Positions 1-9,800 of a stretch of DNA of 64,000 nucleotides are shown here, in pieces. The stretch comes from Chitinophagaceae bacterium (lineage in GTDB: Bacteria; Bacteroidota; Bacteroidia; Chitinophagales; Chitinophagaceae). The notes beneath the pieces were generated by a model that made no database searches, was not told where the DNA came from, and saw nothing but the letters and a program-made list of their open reading frames with translations. Each line of letters starts with the position of its first letter. The stretch's first letter is position 1. The stretch spans positions 248,001 to 312,000 of the forward strand of contig PMSV01000008.1 in the NCBI GenBank assembly GCA_003168265.1, given 5' to 3'. Made by a program: the position numbers and the translations under genes.

Positions 1-1
1 T

Positions 2-994
2 TTCAATGTTATTTATATCCCTATTTATCCAGCCTGGATTTGGTTATGTCTGAGAGCAAGATCCTTTTTTTTCTTCGCCGCCTCCAATCCCGGCATTAAG
101 AACGGTGGATTCCTTGGCGAATCAAAAAAGGAAATTGCCGGGATCATTCCGGAAGAACTGCATCCCAGGACAGCGTTTTTTCCTACACATACAGATCCGG
201 AACATGTCCTGAAGGAAATCAGGCGACTGGGATTCCATTTTCCCCTGATCGGTAAACCCGATATCGGAGGCAGGGGACGTGGCGTGCACCAGCTTCAAAA
301 TGAAGAAGAAGTCACCCAATATGTGCAAATGGCCGACCTGGATTTTCATATTCAGGAATTCGTGAAATATGAAAAAGAAGCTGGGATTTTTTATTATCGT
401 TTTCCCGGGCAACAAAAGGGAAATTTATCCGGAATTGTAAGAAAGGAATTTCTGCAGGTCTGCGGCAATGGCAGGGATTCGGTGGAATCGCTATTAGTTC
501 AAAACAAGAGAGCGGTTTTGCAGTTACAGTCTCTTCGCAAAAAATACGGCGAGGAATTATCAACAGTATTGCCTGCCGGAGCAATAAAAGTGCTGGTTCC
601 TTATGGAAATCATGCCAGAGGTGCCCTCTTTATAGATGATTCCCGATTGATCGATGAAGAGCTGACGGAAACCATCGACAGCATCTGCCAAAAACTGGAT
701 GGTTTTTATTTCGGAAGGCTCGATATAAGGTTCCAGAGCTGGGAGGATTTGAAAAAAGGCAGAAATTTTATAATCATTGAGGTGAACGGTGCTGGTTCGG
801 AGCCAACCCATATCTATGACCCGGGGCATTCCCTATTTTTTGCATGGAAGGAGATCATCAGGCATTGGAGCCTTCTTTGGAGAATCAGCCGGATCAATCA
901 CCAGCTTGGTTATCCATATCTTACCTTTAAGGCAGGCTGGCAGATGTTCGCTGAAGACATAAGAGATTCGGAAAAATTAAAAAAAATGGCATAG
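2..994 (+). CDS. ATP-grasp (D-Ala-D-Ala ligase-like) protein, 5' end cut by the window
   Basis: The frame is open from the first bases of the window to the TAG at 994, so the N-terminus lies outside and about 330 residues are visible. The C-terminal half has the ATP-grasp layout. There is a lysine-containing beta strand (LIGKPDIGGRGRG, near residues 80-92), then an 'IQEFV' hinge-like segment, and near the end IIEVNGAGSEP, which matches the Mg-ATP ligand motif ExNG(x)nE of D-alanine--D-alanine ligase-like enzymes. The fold is therefore well supported. The substrate is not: similar proteins are annotated loosely as D-Ala-D-Ala ligases, but other carboxylate-amine ligases look alike. It probably activates a carboxylate with ATP to form an amide. 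The following gene begins 53 bases downstream on the same strand and is not obviously related. Confidence 0.75.
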   Translation, partial: FNVIYIPIYPAWIWLCLRARSFFFFAASNPGIKNGGFLGESKKEIAGIIPEELHPRTAFFPTHTDPEHVLKEIRRLGFHFPLIGKPDIGGRGRGVHQLQNEEEVTQYVQMADLDFHIQEFVKYEKEAGIFYYRFPGQQKGNLSGIVRKEFLQVCGNGRDSVESLLVQNKRAVLQLQSLRKKYGEELSTVLPAGAIKVLVPYGNHARGALFIDDSRLIDEELTETIDSICQKLDGFYFGRLDIRFQSWEDLKKGRNFIIIEVNGAGSEPTHIYDPGHSLFFAWKEIIRHWSLLWRISRINHQLGYPYLTFKAGWQMFAEDIRDSEKLKKMA

Positions 995-1046
995 GGCGAT
1001 TTGGGCAGCTTTAAGTTTAATGCGTTGAATTGTCTAAATTTATTGC

Positions 1047-1613
1047 ATGAAAAAAATGTTCATCACCCTGCTTGTTTTCCCCCTCTGCATAAACGCCCAA
1101 TTTGCAAAATTCGACTCTACCATGAAAATGGGCAAGGTGGGGTACAGGGTGATCTGTATGAATAAAAATCTTGGGAAGAATATGCTAACGATCAAGCCGG
1201 AAGGCTTTGAAAAAGATGCCAGGGAATTGTCCTTCCAGATACCCGGCCGTGTAAAAGGGGCCGAGATAGACGACCTTAACGGAGACGGATACCCGGACGC
1301 AGTCATTTATGTTTATTCCGGCAGGAATTCGGAATTTGGAACCGCTTATTGTTTTGCCTCCCAGGAAAATAAGATGTATATCCCCATGATATTGCCTGAT
1401 ATTCTCCTGGATGGAAAATTCAAAGAGGGTTACAAGGGTTACGATGAGTTCCAATTGCTCGAAGGAAAGCTGATGAGGACCTTCCCCTTATATAAACCCG
1501 ACGATGCAGCCGATAAACCGAGCGGAGGCAAAAGAGTGATAATGTACAATTTGATAGGGGATGCTAATACCCGTTTTGAGTTTAAAGTGCTGCGATCCTA
1601 TATAATAAATTGA
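1047..1613 (+). CDS. Secreted protein, possibly a PliI-type lysozyme inhibitor
   Basis: This is a 188-residue protein with a clear signal peptide (MKKMFITLLVFPLCINAQ, cleavage probably after the AQ). The mature part contains DLNGDGYPD followed by VYVYSG-like strands, a 'GYKGYDEF' segment, an 'LMRTFPLYKP' segment and 'GGKRVIMYNL'. From memory this order matches Bacteroidota proteins named PliI-family inhibitors of I-type lysozyme, but I cannot run the comparison. DxNGDGxxD is also typical of FG-GAP/VCBS calcium-binding loops, so a generic beta-rich periplasmic protein is the alternative. The start is fixed by the signal peptide and an AT-rich leader. It converges on the lipoprotein gene at 1751-2212. 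Confidence 0.6.
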   Translation: MKKMFITLLVFPLCINAQFAKFDSTMKMGKVGYRVICMNKNLGKNMLTIKPEGFEKDARELSFQIPGRVKGAEIDDLNGDGYPDAVIYVYSGRNSEFGTAYCFASQENKMYIPMILPDILLDGKFKEGYKGYDEFQLLEGKLMRTFPLYKPDDAADKPSGGKRVIMYNLIGDANTRFEFKVLRSYIIN

Positions 1614-1750
1614 ATCGCAATTTCATTCATGTATGGACATCAGGGTATATTGCCGTTAAATGCAATCCGCTTGATTAAGATCGTCCAGGCAAGAAATGCA
1701 GGATGGACTTGAAATTAAATTCTATCTGACAAAGTAGAATGCCCGAACTT

Positions 1751-2212
1751 CTAATACACGGTAGCCAGGAATTCATATCTGTTTCCATTGCTAAACAGAA
1801 AATTCTGTGAAAAGCCGGTAACGTCGGTTGAGACCTTGCTAAAGATTGTAGAACCATTTTGGTTGATAATCAATTTGATGCTATAAGACTTGATAAAGGT
1901 TGTGTCTAACTGAATGATTGCGGAGAGACTATCTCCGTCCCGAAGTATCGAATTGGGAAACACGGTAGAATCCTGCAGGGGCAGAATGATGGGAGTGATC
2001 AGGCCTTCCCCTGAAGTGCCGCATAATTCATAGGAGGAGCGATAATTAACAATGCCAAGCGATGCAATATTGGCATTATCTGTCTGTATATCGAGCGAAC
2101 CGCTGGCAATGAGAGTAGTGGTAGGAGAGGAAGCGATGGTTGGTGCGGGTTCAAAACTGCTGTTCTTAACACAAGACGTAAGCAATACAATGCCTACTAA
2201 AATTTTTTTCAT
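1751..2212 (-). CDS. Small lipoprotein of unknown function
   Basis: I place the start at the ATG at 2212, because the residues that follow (MKKILVGIVLLTSCVKNSS) form a lipoprotein signal with lipobox LLTSC. An upstream in-frame ATG at 2239 would add nine charged or hydrophobic residues before the signal and is less likely. The mature chain, about 137 residues, begins with a Ser/Thr/Pro-rich linker (EPAPTIASSPTTT) as expected of a surface or periplasmic lipoprotein, and is otherwise beta-rich. It has no catalytic motif I can recognise. The gene stands alone, convergent with the possible lysozyme inhibitor gene and followed upstream by a non-coding stretch. Confidence 0.7.
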   Translation of the reverse strand: MKKILVGIVLLTSCVKNSSFEPAPTIASSPTTTLIASGSLDIQTDNANIASLGIVNYRSSYELCGTSGEGLITPIILPLQDSTVFPNSILRDGDSLSAIIQLDTTFIKSYSIKLIINQNGSTIFSKVSTDVTGFSQNFLFSNGNRYEFLATVY

Positions 2213-2239
2213 CAAATTTAGTTTTAAAAGGTCAATCAA

Positions 2240-2677
2240 TAATTAAGAGACCACTATCAATGTTCTAAATAGCGCTCTCTACGATCAACAAAAAAATGAT
2301 TCGGTACTGCAGTATTGCATCAGGACGGATAGCATATCAAACTTAAATATCTTACACTCATGTGTACGGTAAGAAAATTTCAAAGGTTGCCGGAATCAGT
2401 TGGCTGAGTAAGTTCGCAGGAACAAGCGGATGGGAATTATCTTCAAACTAAAATTCTACACGAAGTTACCCATTTTCATAATACCGAGCCTTTTTATTTG
2501 AATGATTTTGAACGAAGAGTGTTCGGAGCCAGTAGCAGTTTCAGATCACCCGGAAACAGGATCCAGGGGCAATGAGGGTTTTCAACATTGTCAGGGTCGT
2601 TAGTAAAGAATGCTTAGATATTCATCTAGTTCTTCGACTACCTAATAATTGGTGCAGCGGAGTGACCCGGCAAGGAC
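2240..2677. other. Intergenic stretch without a recognisable gene
   Basis: About 440 bases separate the lipoprotein gene from the response regulator. I find no open frame with coding character, no tRNA, no strong hairpin followed by T residues and no tandem repeat. Frames on both strands are broken by stops. It should contain the lipoprotein promoter near its left end. Confidence 0.6.
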
Positions 2678-3310
2678 TTAAATGATATTGTTTTGCAATG
2701 CATAGCGGGTCAAATCGGCATTGCTTTTCATATTCATTTTATCCAATATCCTTGCCCTATAGGTGCTGATTGTTGTCGGGCTCAGTGAAAGCATATTAGC
2801 AATTTCAAGGATCGGTTTGCCTGAAGCAAGCAATTTCATGACGTCGAATTCCCTATCGGTAAGCAATTCATGCGGGGCTTTGTCCGAATCGGAGCTGAGA
2901 TCACTGGCGAGTTTTTCAGCGATGGAGGGTGTGATATATTTTCGGCCAATCAAAACTTTTTGAATGGCTTTTACCAACTCTGCAGGAGCGGTATCCTTAT
3001 TGATATATCCAGATGCTCCTGCCTTTAGCACACGCGTTGCATACTGGTCTTCCGGATAATTGCTCAGAACAAGCACGGGCAGTTTGGGAGAATTCTGTTT
3101 GATCTCTCTAAGCGCCTCCAATCCACTTCGGCCGGGCATGGATAGATCTGTGATAACTACATCCCATTCCGCTTTCAGGGTTTTTTTGAAAAGGGAATCT
3201 GCATCAGCCACCTCTTCGATATATGCTGAAGGGTATTCATCAAGCAATATTTCTCTTAAGCCCTTTCTTAGAATCGCATGATCATCTGCTATTAGGATTC
3301 TCATAATCAA
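2678..3310 (-). CDS. NarL/FixJ-family response regulator (orphan)
   Basis: The 210 residues divide into an N-terminal receiver (about 1-125) and a C-terminal LuxR-type helix-turn-helix (about 145-210). The receiver has the acidic pair in LIADDH, the phospho-acceptor Asp55 in VITDLSMPG, the switch region LVLSNY and the conserved Lys in YINKD. The DNA-binding half has LTDREFDVMKLLASGK and the recognition segment SPTTISTYRARILDKM. It would be phosphorylated by a histidine kinase and control transcription as a dimer. No kinase gene is adjacent, so it is an orphan or answers to a distant kinase. A start two codons later, at 3304 (MRILIADDH), is equally plausible. Non-coding DNA flanks it on both sides. 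Confidence 0.9.
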   Translation of the reverse strand: MIMRILIADDHAILRKGLREILLDEYPSAYIEEVADADSLFKKTLKAEWDVVITDLSMPGRSGLEALREIKQNSPKLPVLVLSNYPEDQYATRVLKAGASGYINKDTAPAELVKAIQKVLIGRKYITPSIAEKLASDLSSDSDKAPHELLTDREFDVMKLLASGKPILEIANMLSLSPTTISTYRARILDKMNMKSNADLTRYALQNNII

Positions 3311-4366
3311 GATTTATTTTATTAGGGTTGAAATTCCGAAAATCCTTTTCAAACTTCTGAGAGAAAATACAAAATTCGTTCCTCCATATATCAAGATTGA
3401 TTGTGATATAAGCCCCTGATTCAACCAGATTTGTAATTTGGAAAAAAGTGAAAAGATTTAAACCGTTGGTCCATGGGGTAATATTGTCTAACCTAAAATA
3501 CATGGAAGCAACTTTAGGGGTTTCATTGAATGAGGTAAACGGTTAAAACATTAAAGCCATCGTTCATACTAATATTATAAAAAAACACTACTTTATATTA
3601 TGGAGTTTAATTGCTACACAATAAGCCATATCAAACTTATAAAGCTCTGGTGCTTTATTTAGCTATTCCCTGCTGTGATTGTTTGACTTGTGTTAGTATG
3701 AGAGCTCAACAAATTGCCCGATTGATTCAAAGTTAAACATTCTCAAAGTGAAGAAAAAAATTTTTTGCCGCAAGTGAATTCACCGGATAAAAGTTCAACG
3801 AAATGTCTAAGGAATATTCGGGGGTAAGATGTGGCAGCCCTTAAGACGGCGGAATGGTCGGACCATGGCCCTTTCAGGATGGAACCCGGCCCCAGTAATG
3901 GTTCTGATCATTTCTGAGTATTAGAGAAACCCCGGCTCAAATAAATATAGGATAGTAGTTTTAACAATAAGTGTTAGAATTTCTACTAGCCCATGTAGTA
4001 TGACTACTAGCTTGATCTTGAATTTAATCGACAAACAATCGGTAAAAGAATCTATTGTAAACGAAAAGGGATTGCGTTCTTTACAGGTAATTTCCAATAA
4101 TTTAAGACTTATCAAATGTTTGTAGTCGAAACCCTACAAAGCTTAAAGAATAGGCTACTTCCAATTGGAAGGCCCAGCTATTTCCAAATAAAAAAAAGTT
4201 TTATTATTTTACCTACAATCCATTAAAACCCATTCCTTCATGAGACCCTTTTTAACCCATCTGATCCGCCTATTCAATTGGCAGGCCTATTTCCCGGACA
4301 TTTTTAATGTTCCAGCATACAGATCAGGCAGCCTGATTCTCACACCTATCTATATCTGTTCCTGAT
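3311..4366. other. Long non-coding interval between two regulator genes
   Basis: This is 1056 bases without a convincing gene, unusual in an otherwise tightly packed window. The two short minus-strand frames here (73 and 64 codons) have no coding character. Most of it is AT-rich, with a more GC-rich patch around 3825-3940. It must hold the promoter of the NarL regulator (right to left, near 3320-3400) and that of the downstream sigma-54 activator operon (near 4250-4366). No tRNA or terminator-like hairpin was found. Confidence 0.55.
4279..4294 (+). promoter_or_regulatory. Weak candidate sigma-54 (-24/-12) promoter
   Basis: TGGCAGGCCTATTTCC resembles the sigma-54 consensus TGGCACG-N4-TTGCA with the right internal spacing. 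It lacks the G of the -12 GC, a position that usually matters. It lies 73 bases before the start codon of a sigma-54 activator gene, where autoregulation would make sense. The call rests on a single imperfect match. Confidence 0.22.
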
Positions 4367-5716
4367 ATGAGCGATTATCATATTTACATAGTGGAAGACG
4401 ATCCATGGTATGGCGAAGTCCTGCAATACCATCTTCAATTGAATCCGGATTATAAAATAACCAGGTTTCAAAATGCAAAGAGTGTGCTCAGTCATATGCA
4501 TCCCGCTCCTGACCTGATCACTATCGATTTTTCCCTGCCGGACATGAGCGGGGATCAGTTATACCAAAAAATAAGGGAACAGAACCCGGAAATTCCAGTC
4601 ATCGTTATAAGTTCCCAGAAGGATATCAAGGTGGCTGTCAACCTGCTTAAAATGGGAGTCAAGGATTACCTGGTGAAGGACGATTCATCTAAAGAATTGC
4701 TCTGGAACAGCATCATGCGGATAAGGGAAAATCAGAAACTGAAAAAAGAAGTGGAGGTGCTTAGGGAGGAGCTGGGTCAGAAATATTCCTTCAGCAGGAC
4801 GATCATCGGTCAAAGCGAATCGTTGAAAAAAGTATTTTCCATGATGGAGAAAGCCATCAATACGAAGATCAATGTGTCCATCCTTGGAGAGACCGGCACG
4901 GGGAAGGAAGTAGTAGCCAAAGCCATCCACTATAACAGCGATCGCAGGAAGAAAAAATTTGTAGCTGTCAACGTCGCTGCCATCCCGTCCGGGCTCATTG
5001 AAAGCGAATTATTCGGTCATGAAAAGGGTGCATTTACCGGATCAGTGGGAAGGAAACTGGGATGTTTCGAAGAAGCGGATGGAGGAACACTTTTTCTTGA
5101 TGAGATAGCCGAAATGGATTTGAATGTGCAGACCAAGTTGCTTAGAGTCTTACAGGAACGCGAACTAACAAGGGTGGGGGGCAATGAAGTAATCAAACTG
5201 GATGTCCGTTTGATCGTAGCCACTCATAAAAACCTTACCGAAGTGGTCAACAATGGCCTTTTCAGACAGGATCTCTTCTATCGGATAATGGGTATCCCTG
5301 TCGAACTTCCCCCATTAAGGGAAAGGGGCAACGATATTCTCATTCTGGCTCGTCATTTTGTCGACGATATGAGTAAGGACAACAATTTGGGAGAAATCAG
5401 CCTGACGCAGGAGGCCATGGACAAATTAATGCAATATAATTTTCCTGGTAATGTGAGGGAATTGAAAGCCACTATGGAATTGGCAACCATCATGAGCAAT
5501 GGGGGGGAAATCGGCGCGGAAGATATCCAATTCAATTCTCCGAAAAAAGAAGACATTTTTTTTGGGGAGAAAAAGACCCTGAAGGCACATAATTGCGATA
5601 TTATACGTTATTATCTGAAAATATATGATGGCAATATCGCAGAAACGGCAAGTCAACTGGATATCGGTGTCAGCACCATTTACAAAATGCTTAAGTTAAA
5701 AGAAATAGTCCTCTAA
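4367..5716 (+). CDS. Sigma-54-dependent response regulator (NtrC class)
   Basis: A 449-residue transcription activator in three parts. The receiver (about 1-125) has the acidic pair in IVEDD and phospho-acceptor Asp54 in ITIDFSLPD. The AAA+ sigma-54 interaction domain (about 145-380) has Walker A GETGTGKE, Walker B GGTLFLDEI, the arginine-finger region FRQDLFYR and the sigma-54 contact loop. The Fis-type helix-turn-helix lies at the C-terminus (NIAETASQLDIGVSTIYKML). The contact loop reads GAFTGS instead of the canonical GAFTGA; the essential Phe and Thr are kept. It is the first gene of a three-gene operon: the FIST gene starts 4 bases after its stop, and the hybrid kinase overlaps that. The kinase's Hpt domain is the obvious phosphate source for Asp54. 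Confidence 0.95.
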   Translation: MSDYHIYIVEDDPWYGEVLQYHLQLNPDYKITRFQNAKSVLSHMHPAPDLITIDFSLPDMSGDQLYQKIREQNPEIPVIVISSQKDIKVAVNLLKMGVKDYLVKDDSSKELLWNSIMRIRENQKLKKEVEVLREELGQKYSFSRTIIGQSESLKKVFSMMEKAINTKINVSILGETGTGKEVVAKAIHYNSDRRKKKFVAVNVAAIPSGLIESELFGHEKGAFTGSVGRKLGCFEEADGGTLFLDEIAEMDLNVQTKLLRVLQERELTRVGGNEVIKLDVRLIVATHKNLTEVVNNGLFRQDLFYRIMGIPVELPPLRERGNDILILARHFVDDMSKDNNLGEISLTQEAMDKLMQYNFPGNVRELKATMELATIMSNGGEIGAEDIQFNSPKKEDIFFGEKKTLKAHNCDIIRYYLKIYDGNIAETASQLDIGVSTIYKMLKLKEIVL

Positions 5717-5719
5717 ATC

Positions 5720-6862
5720 ATGAAAACCACCCTTTTCCATTATTCCAGGCCGAACTGGGTTGAAATCTCGTCTTCCGGAAAACCGGATTCTCAAAAAGCG
5801 CAGTTAATACTCTGTTTTGGAGGCAAATCCGAACTAATGGACAGCCTGATATACCCATCGCTTAAAACAAAGTTTCCGCAAGCTGAAATCGTGCTATGCA
5901 GCACGGCCGGTCAAATTTCCGGGGGGTTGGTAAATGACCAGGGGGCAACGGCGGTCTGCCTTGAATTCGAACAGACCCTGGTCCGGCCGGCAAGCGTGAA
6001 TATCAATAATTATAAGGATAGCTATCAGGCCGGCTTGGCACTAGGCAGTTCCCTTCCCCCGGAAGACTTGATTTACATGATGATACTCTCGGACGGGAGC
6101 CTGGTCAATGGCAGCGAACTCGTTAAAGGACTGAATGAATCAACCGGAAGTAAAATACCGGTTACAGGAGGGTTGGCCGGTGATGGTACGGAATTCAAAT
6201 CCACATTGGTAGGTTTGAACGGGCAGGCTTCCGAAGGGATGATCGTAGCCATCGGGTTTTATGGATCTCAACTTCAGATCCACCATGGCTCGCAGGGAGG
6301 CTGGGAGACTTTCGGACTGGAAAAAAAGATTACAAGGTCTATCGGCAACATACTTTATGAAATTGAGGGTCAGAATGCGCTCGATCTATATAAAAAATAT
6401 CTCGGCCCTGAAGCAGCAGAACTGCCTAAATCGGCTTTGTTCTTTCCTCTTTCCATAACGATACCCGGAAGCAATCAGGCCGTAGTCAGGACCATTCTTT
6501 CCATAGATGAACAAAACAAGAGCATGATTTTCGCAGGGGATGTGCCCGAAGGCTCCTCTGTCCGGTTTATGAAAGCCAATTTTAACCGGTTAACTGATGC
6601 TGCAGCAAGCGCAGCAAGGCAAACCACTATCAATAAGCAAGGGCCACCGGTTTTTGCTTTGCTGATCAGTTGCGTGGGCAGGAAGATCGTTCTTGGACCC
6701 AGAGTGGAAGAGGAAGTGGATGCCGTCGCCGAAGCTTATGGAAAAAATACCATCCTGGCCGGTTTCTATTCCTACGGAGAGATTTCGCCCTTCAATGAAG
6801 GAGGCGATTGTCAGCTTCATAATCAAACAATGACGATCACTTCATTTTATGAATTACCATAA
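5720..6862 (+). CDS. FIST domain sensor protein
   Basis: The 380-residue cytoplasmic protein has no signal peptide or membrane segment. It matches the FIST_N plus FIST_C architecture: an N-terminal half with LCSTAGQISGG and 'LILSDGSLVNGSELVKGL', the 'PVTGGLAGDG' loop, then the C-terminal half with GNILYEIEGQNALDLYKKYLG and a closing FYSYGEISPF segment. FIST domains are proposed to bind small ligands, possibly amino acids, and occur in signalling proteins. Here the domain is a stand-alone protein, translationally coupled to the hybrid histidine kinase, which begins 14 bases before its stop codon. The arrangement suggests that it senses a ligand and reports to that kinase. This is inference from gene order. 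Confidence 0.9.
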   Translation: MKTTLFHYSRPNWVEISSSGKPDSQKAQLILCFGGKSELMDSLIYPSLKTKFPQAEIVLCSTAGQISGGLVNDQGATAVCLEFEQTLVRPASVNINNYKDSYQAGLALGSSLPPEDLIYMMILSDGSLVNGSELVKGLNESTGSKIPVTGGLAGDGTEFKSTLVGLNGQASEGMIVAIGFYGSQLQIHHGSQGGWETFGLEKKITRSIGNILYEIEGQNALDLYKKYLGPEAAELPKSALFFPLSITIPGSNQAVVRTILSIDEQNKSMIFAGDVPEGSSVRFMKANFNRLTDAAASAARQTTINKQGPPVFALLISCVGRKIVLGPRVEEEVDAVAEAYGKNTILAGFYSYGEISPFNEGGDCQLHNQTMTITSFYELP

Positions 6863-9800
6863 ATTACTTGCAAAGCAGATTGGCAAGCACCTGCCTGCTT
6901 CCTATCGGGAGGACCCGGAAATAAGAAAGTTTCTTGAGGTGATCAGCGATTCCTATGGAGCATTCGACAAAGACAATGAAGTAGCTGCAAGGGCTTTTGT
7001 CATTGCCGAAGAAGAATACCTGGAGGTAAACAAGAAATTGAACCATGAAATGAGCGTAAGGGAGCAGTCCGTTGAGAAATTAAAGGAAGCCATTGAAAAG
7101 ATAACCGGAGAGGTTAAAATGGGTGGCTCCAATGATTTACTGATGATCACGAGATACCTGAATCAACAGATCAATAAGCGCAAGAATGCAGAGTTGGTCT
7201 TTAATTCCCTTATCGCAAATCTACCCAGCGGCATATTATTAGAGGATGAAAATGGATCGGTCGTATATGTTAATCAGCAGTTTTGCGAACTTTTCCGTTG
7301 CCCTTCCACAGCAGATACGATGCAGGACATGGATCGAAAGACCAGCAGGGAACTCAGGAAGTCACAGTTTATGCATCCGGAAGAGTTCAAGAACAGTATT
7401 GAGAAGAGAGTTGAGGAGAAAAAACTCTTTACCGGAGAGATCCTGGGTCTGGCTGATGGCCGGATATTTGAAAGAGATTATATACCCATTTGGATGGACG
7501 GGAAATATAAGGGCAGTTTGTGGAGCTATTCGGATATCACCGAGAAAAAAAAGACTGAGGAAGAATACAAGAGAATATCACTTGTTGCCAGCGCCAATGA
7601 AAGCGGTGTGCTTTTCACTTCTTTTGATGGCAGGATAACCTGGGCCAATGAAGGTTTTTGTAAGCTAACAGGTTTTGCCATGGAAGAAGTTATTGGCAAA
7701 ACGCCCATTGAGCTATGCAGAGGACCCCTGACGGATAAATCGGCCCTGGATAAGGTACTAAATGCATTTTATAATGGCCTTCCCTTCAGTATTGAAATTG
7801 TCTATTACCGAAAAGACGGCTCCTGGTTCTGCGGACGGTCCACTACTCAGCCCGTCAAGGATGAGCGGGGAAATGTCATTCAGTTCTTTGGGATCATCGA
7901 TGATGTTACGGAGGAGCGGGATTCTGAGAATCGATTCCGCATGGCCCTTGACAAGATCGGAGACAATGTATGGGAACATAATTTTTTGACCGGAGAAACG
8001 AAATTCTCTGACACGGAAAACCATTTGCTTGGGTATTCAAAATCAGAATTCAATAGTAACTCTGACCTATGGTGGAATAATATCCATCCCGATGACAGGC
8101 ATTTGCTGGAAGAAAATGACCGGAAATACAAACTGGGCTTACTGGATCACCACGGGCTTGAATACCGCATGATCCATAAATCCGGCGAGATCCGGTGGGT
8201 ACTCGACAAGGGAGTTGTCATAGAATGGACTGCTGATAAGCAACCATTTCGGATCATCGGCACCCATACGGATATCAGTTTTATCAAAAAAACAGAGATG
8301 GCCCTCCGGGAGAACGAAGAAAGATTCCGTTCACTGGAGGAAAACATACCCGGGATTTTATACAAATACGAATTCGATAATAACGGACAGGAGCGATTTA
8401 CTTATATCAGTCCCGAACCCGAAAAAAAGATCGGAATCACTGCTGAAGAACTGCAAAATTTTTACGATATCATACACCCGGATGATAAGGAAAGGGAATT
8501 GGAAGTATCCCGGATAGCCAGGGGGAAAAACAGACCCTACCATTTTGTAGGAAGGTTCCAGGCTCCAGGCAAGCCGGCAGTCTGGCTCAGTCTCAGCTCC
8601 TCCTATTCTCATATGGACGAAAAAGGTAGCATCGTTTATACCGGGATCATTCTAAATATCACAAGGGAAAAGGAAACAGAGTTGATCTCTCAATTGAAAG
8701 AAAAAAAATACCGAAATATTATCGCAAACATGAACCTCGGCCTGCTCGAAGTGGACACCCAGGAAATAATTCAGTTCGTCAACAGCAGTTTCTGCGATAT
8801 GAGCGGCTACAAAATGGAGGAATTGGTCGGCAAGAGTGCAGCGAAACTCTTTATCAGGAGCGAGGATAATCAGTTGCTGGAAATGAAAAACGAGAACAGG
8901 CGTAAAGGCATTTCCGATGCCTACGAAATTTGCATAAAAAGCAGGAAAGGGGAAAACAGGTGGTGGCTGATCAGCGGGGCCCCCAGGTATAATGACCGGG
9001 GTGAATTGATCGGATCCATCGGGATCCACCTGGATATTACCCAGCAGAAAAAACTGGAATACGAATTGGTGGAAGCACGTGTACAGGCCGAATCTTCAGC
9101 AAAGGCGAAACAGATATTCCTGGCTAATATGAGCCATGAGATCCGCACTCCAATGAACGCAATTATCGGAATGGCCAATCAGTTGAAGAAGACGACTCTC
9201 GATAAGGATCAGCAGTTTTATCTGAAAATCATCAATTCGGCTGCCGACAACCTACTCATCATCATAAATGATATCCTGGACCTGTCGAAACTGGAAGCCG
9301 GGAAATTGAATATCGAACAGATCGGATTCAAACCCAGGGAACTCTTGAACCAGTCCCTATTGGTCATGATGCATAAGGCAGAAGAAAAGGGGCTTAGCCT
9401 GACCAATTCCCATTTTGACGAAGGGGTCTTCCCCATTTTGATCGGAGATCCTTACAGGCTCAACCAGGTATTGCTAAACCTCTTCTCCAATGCCATCAAA
9501 TTCACTGAAAAAGGCGTTGTGGATATTACATGCCGTCTTGCCGGAGGGGGCGAGCAGGAACAGATCGTGGAATTCATTGTGAAGGACAGCGGGATCGGCA
9601 TGGAGGAATCCTTTCTTAAGAATCTTTTCCAGAAGTTCAGACAGGAGGACGAGTCGGTGACCCGGCGATTTGGAGGCACAGGACTCGGTCTGAGCATTTG
9701 TAAGGAATTGATAGAATTCATGGGAGGAAGCATCCGGGTAGAAAGCAAAAAAAATGTTGGTACTACCGTATTTTTCAGCCTTCCTTTAGGGAAGGGTAAG

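Noticed and set aside
3878-3935. Fourth copy of the leader element
   Set aside because: GGAACC occurs at 3881-3886, but there is no GGTTTC at the fixed spacing, no TCTG/CAGA hairpin, and no start codon in the right place.
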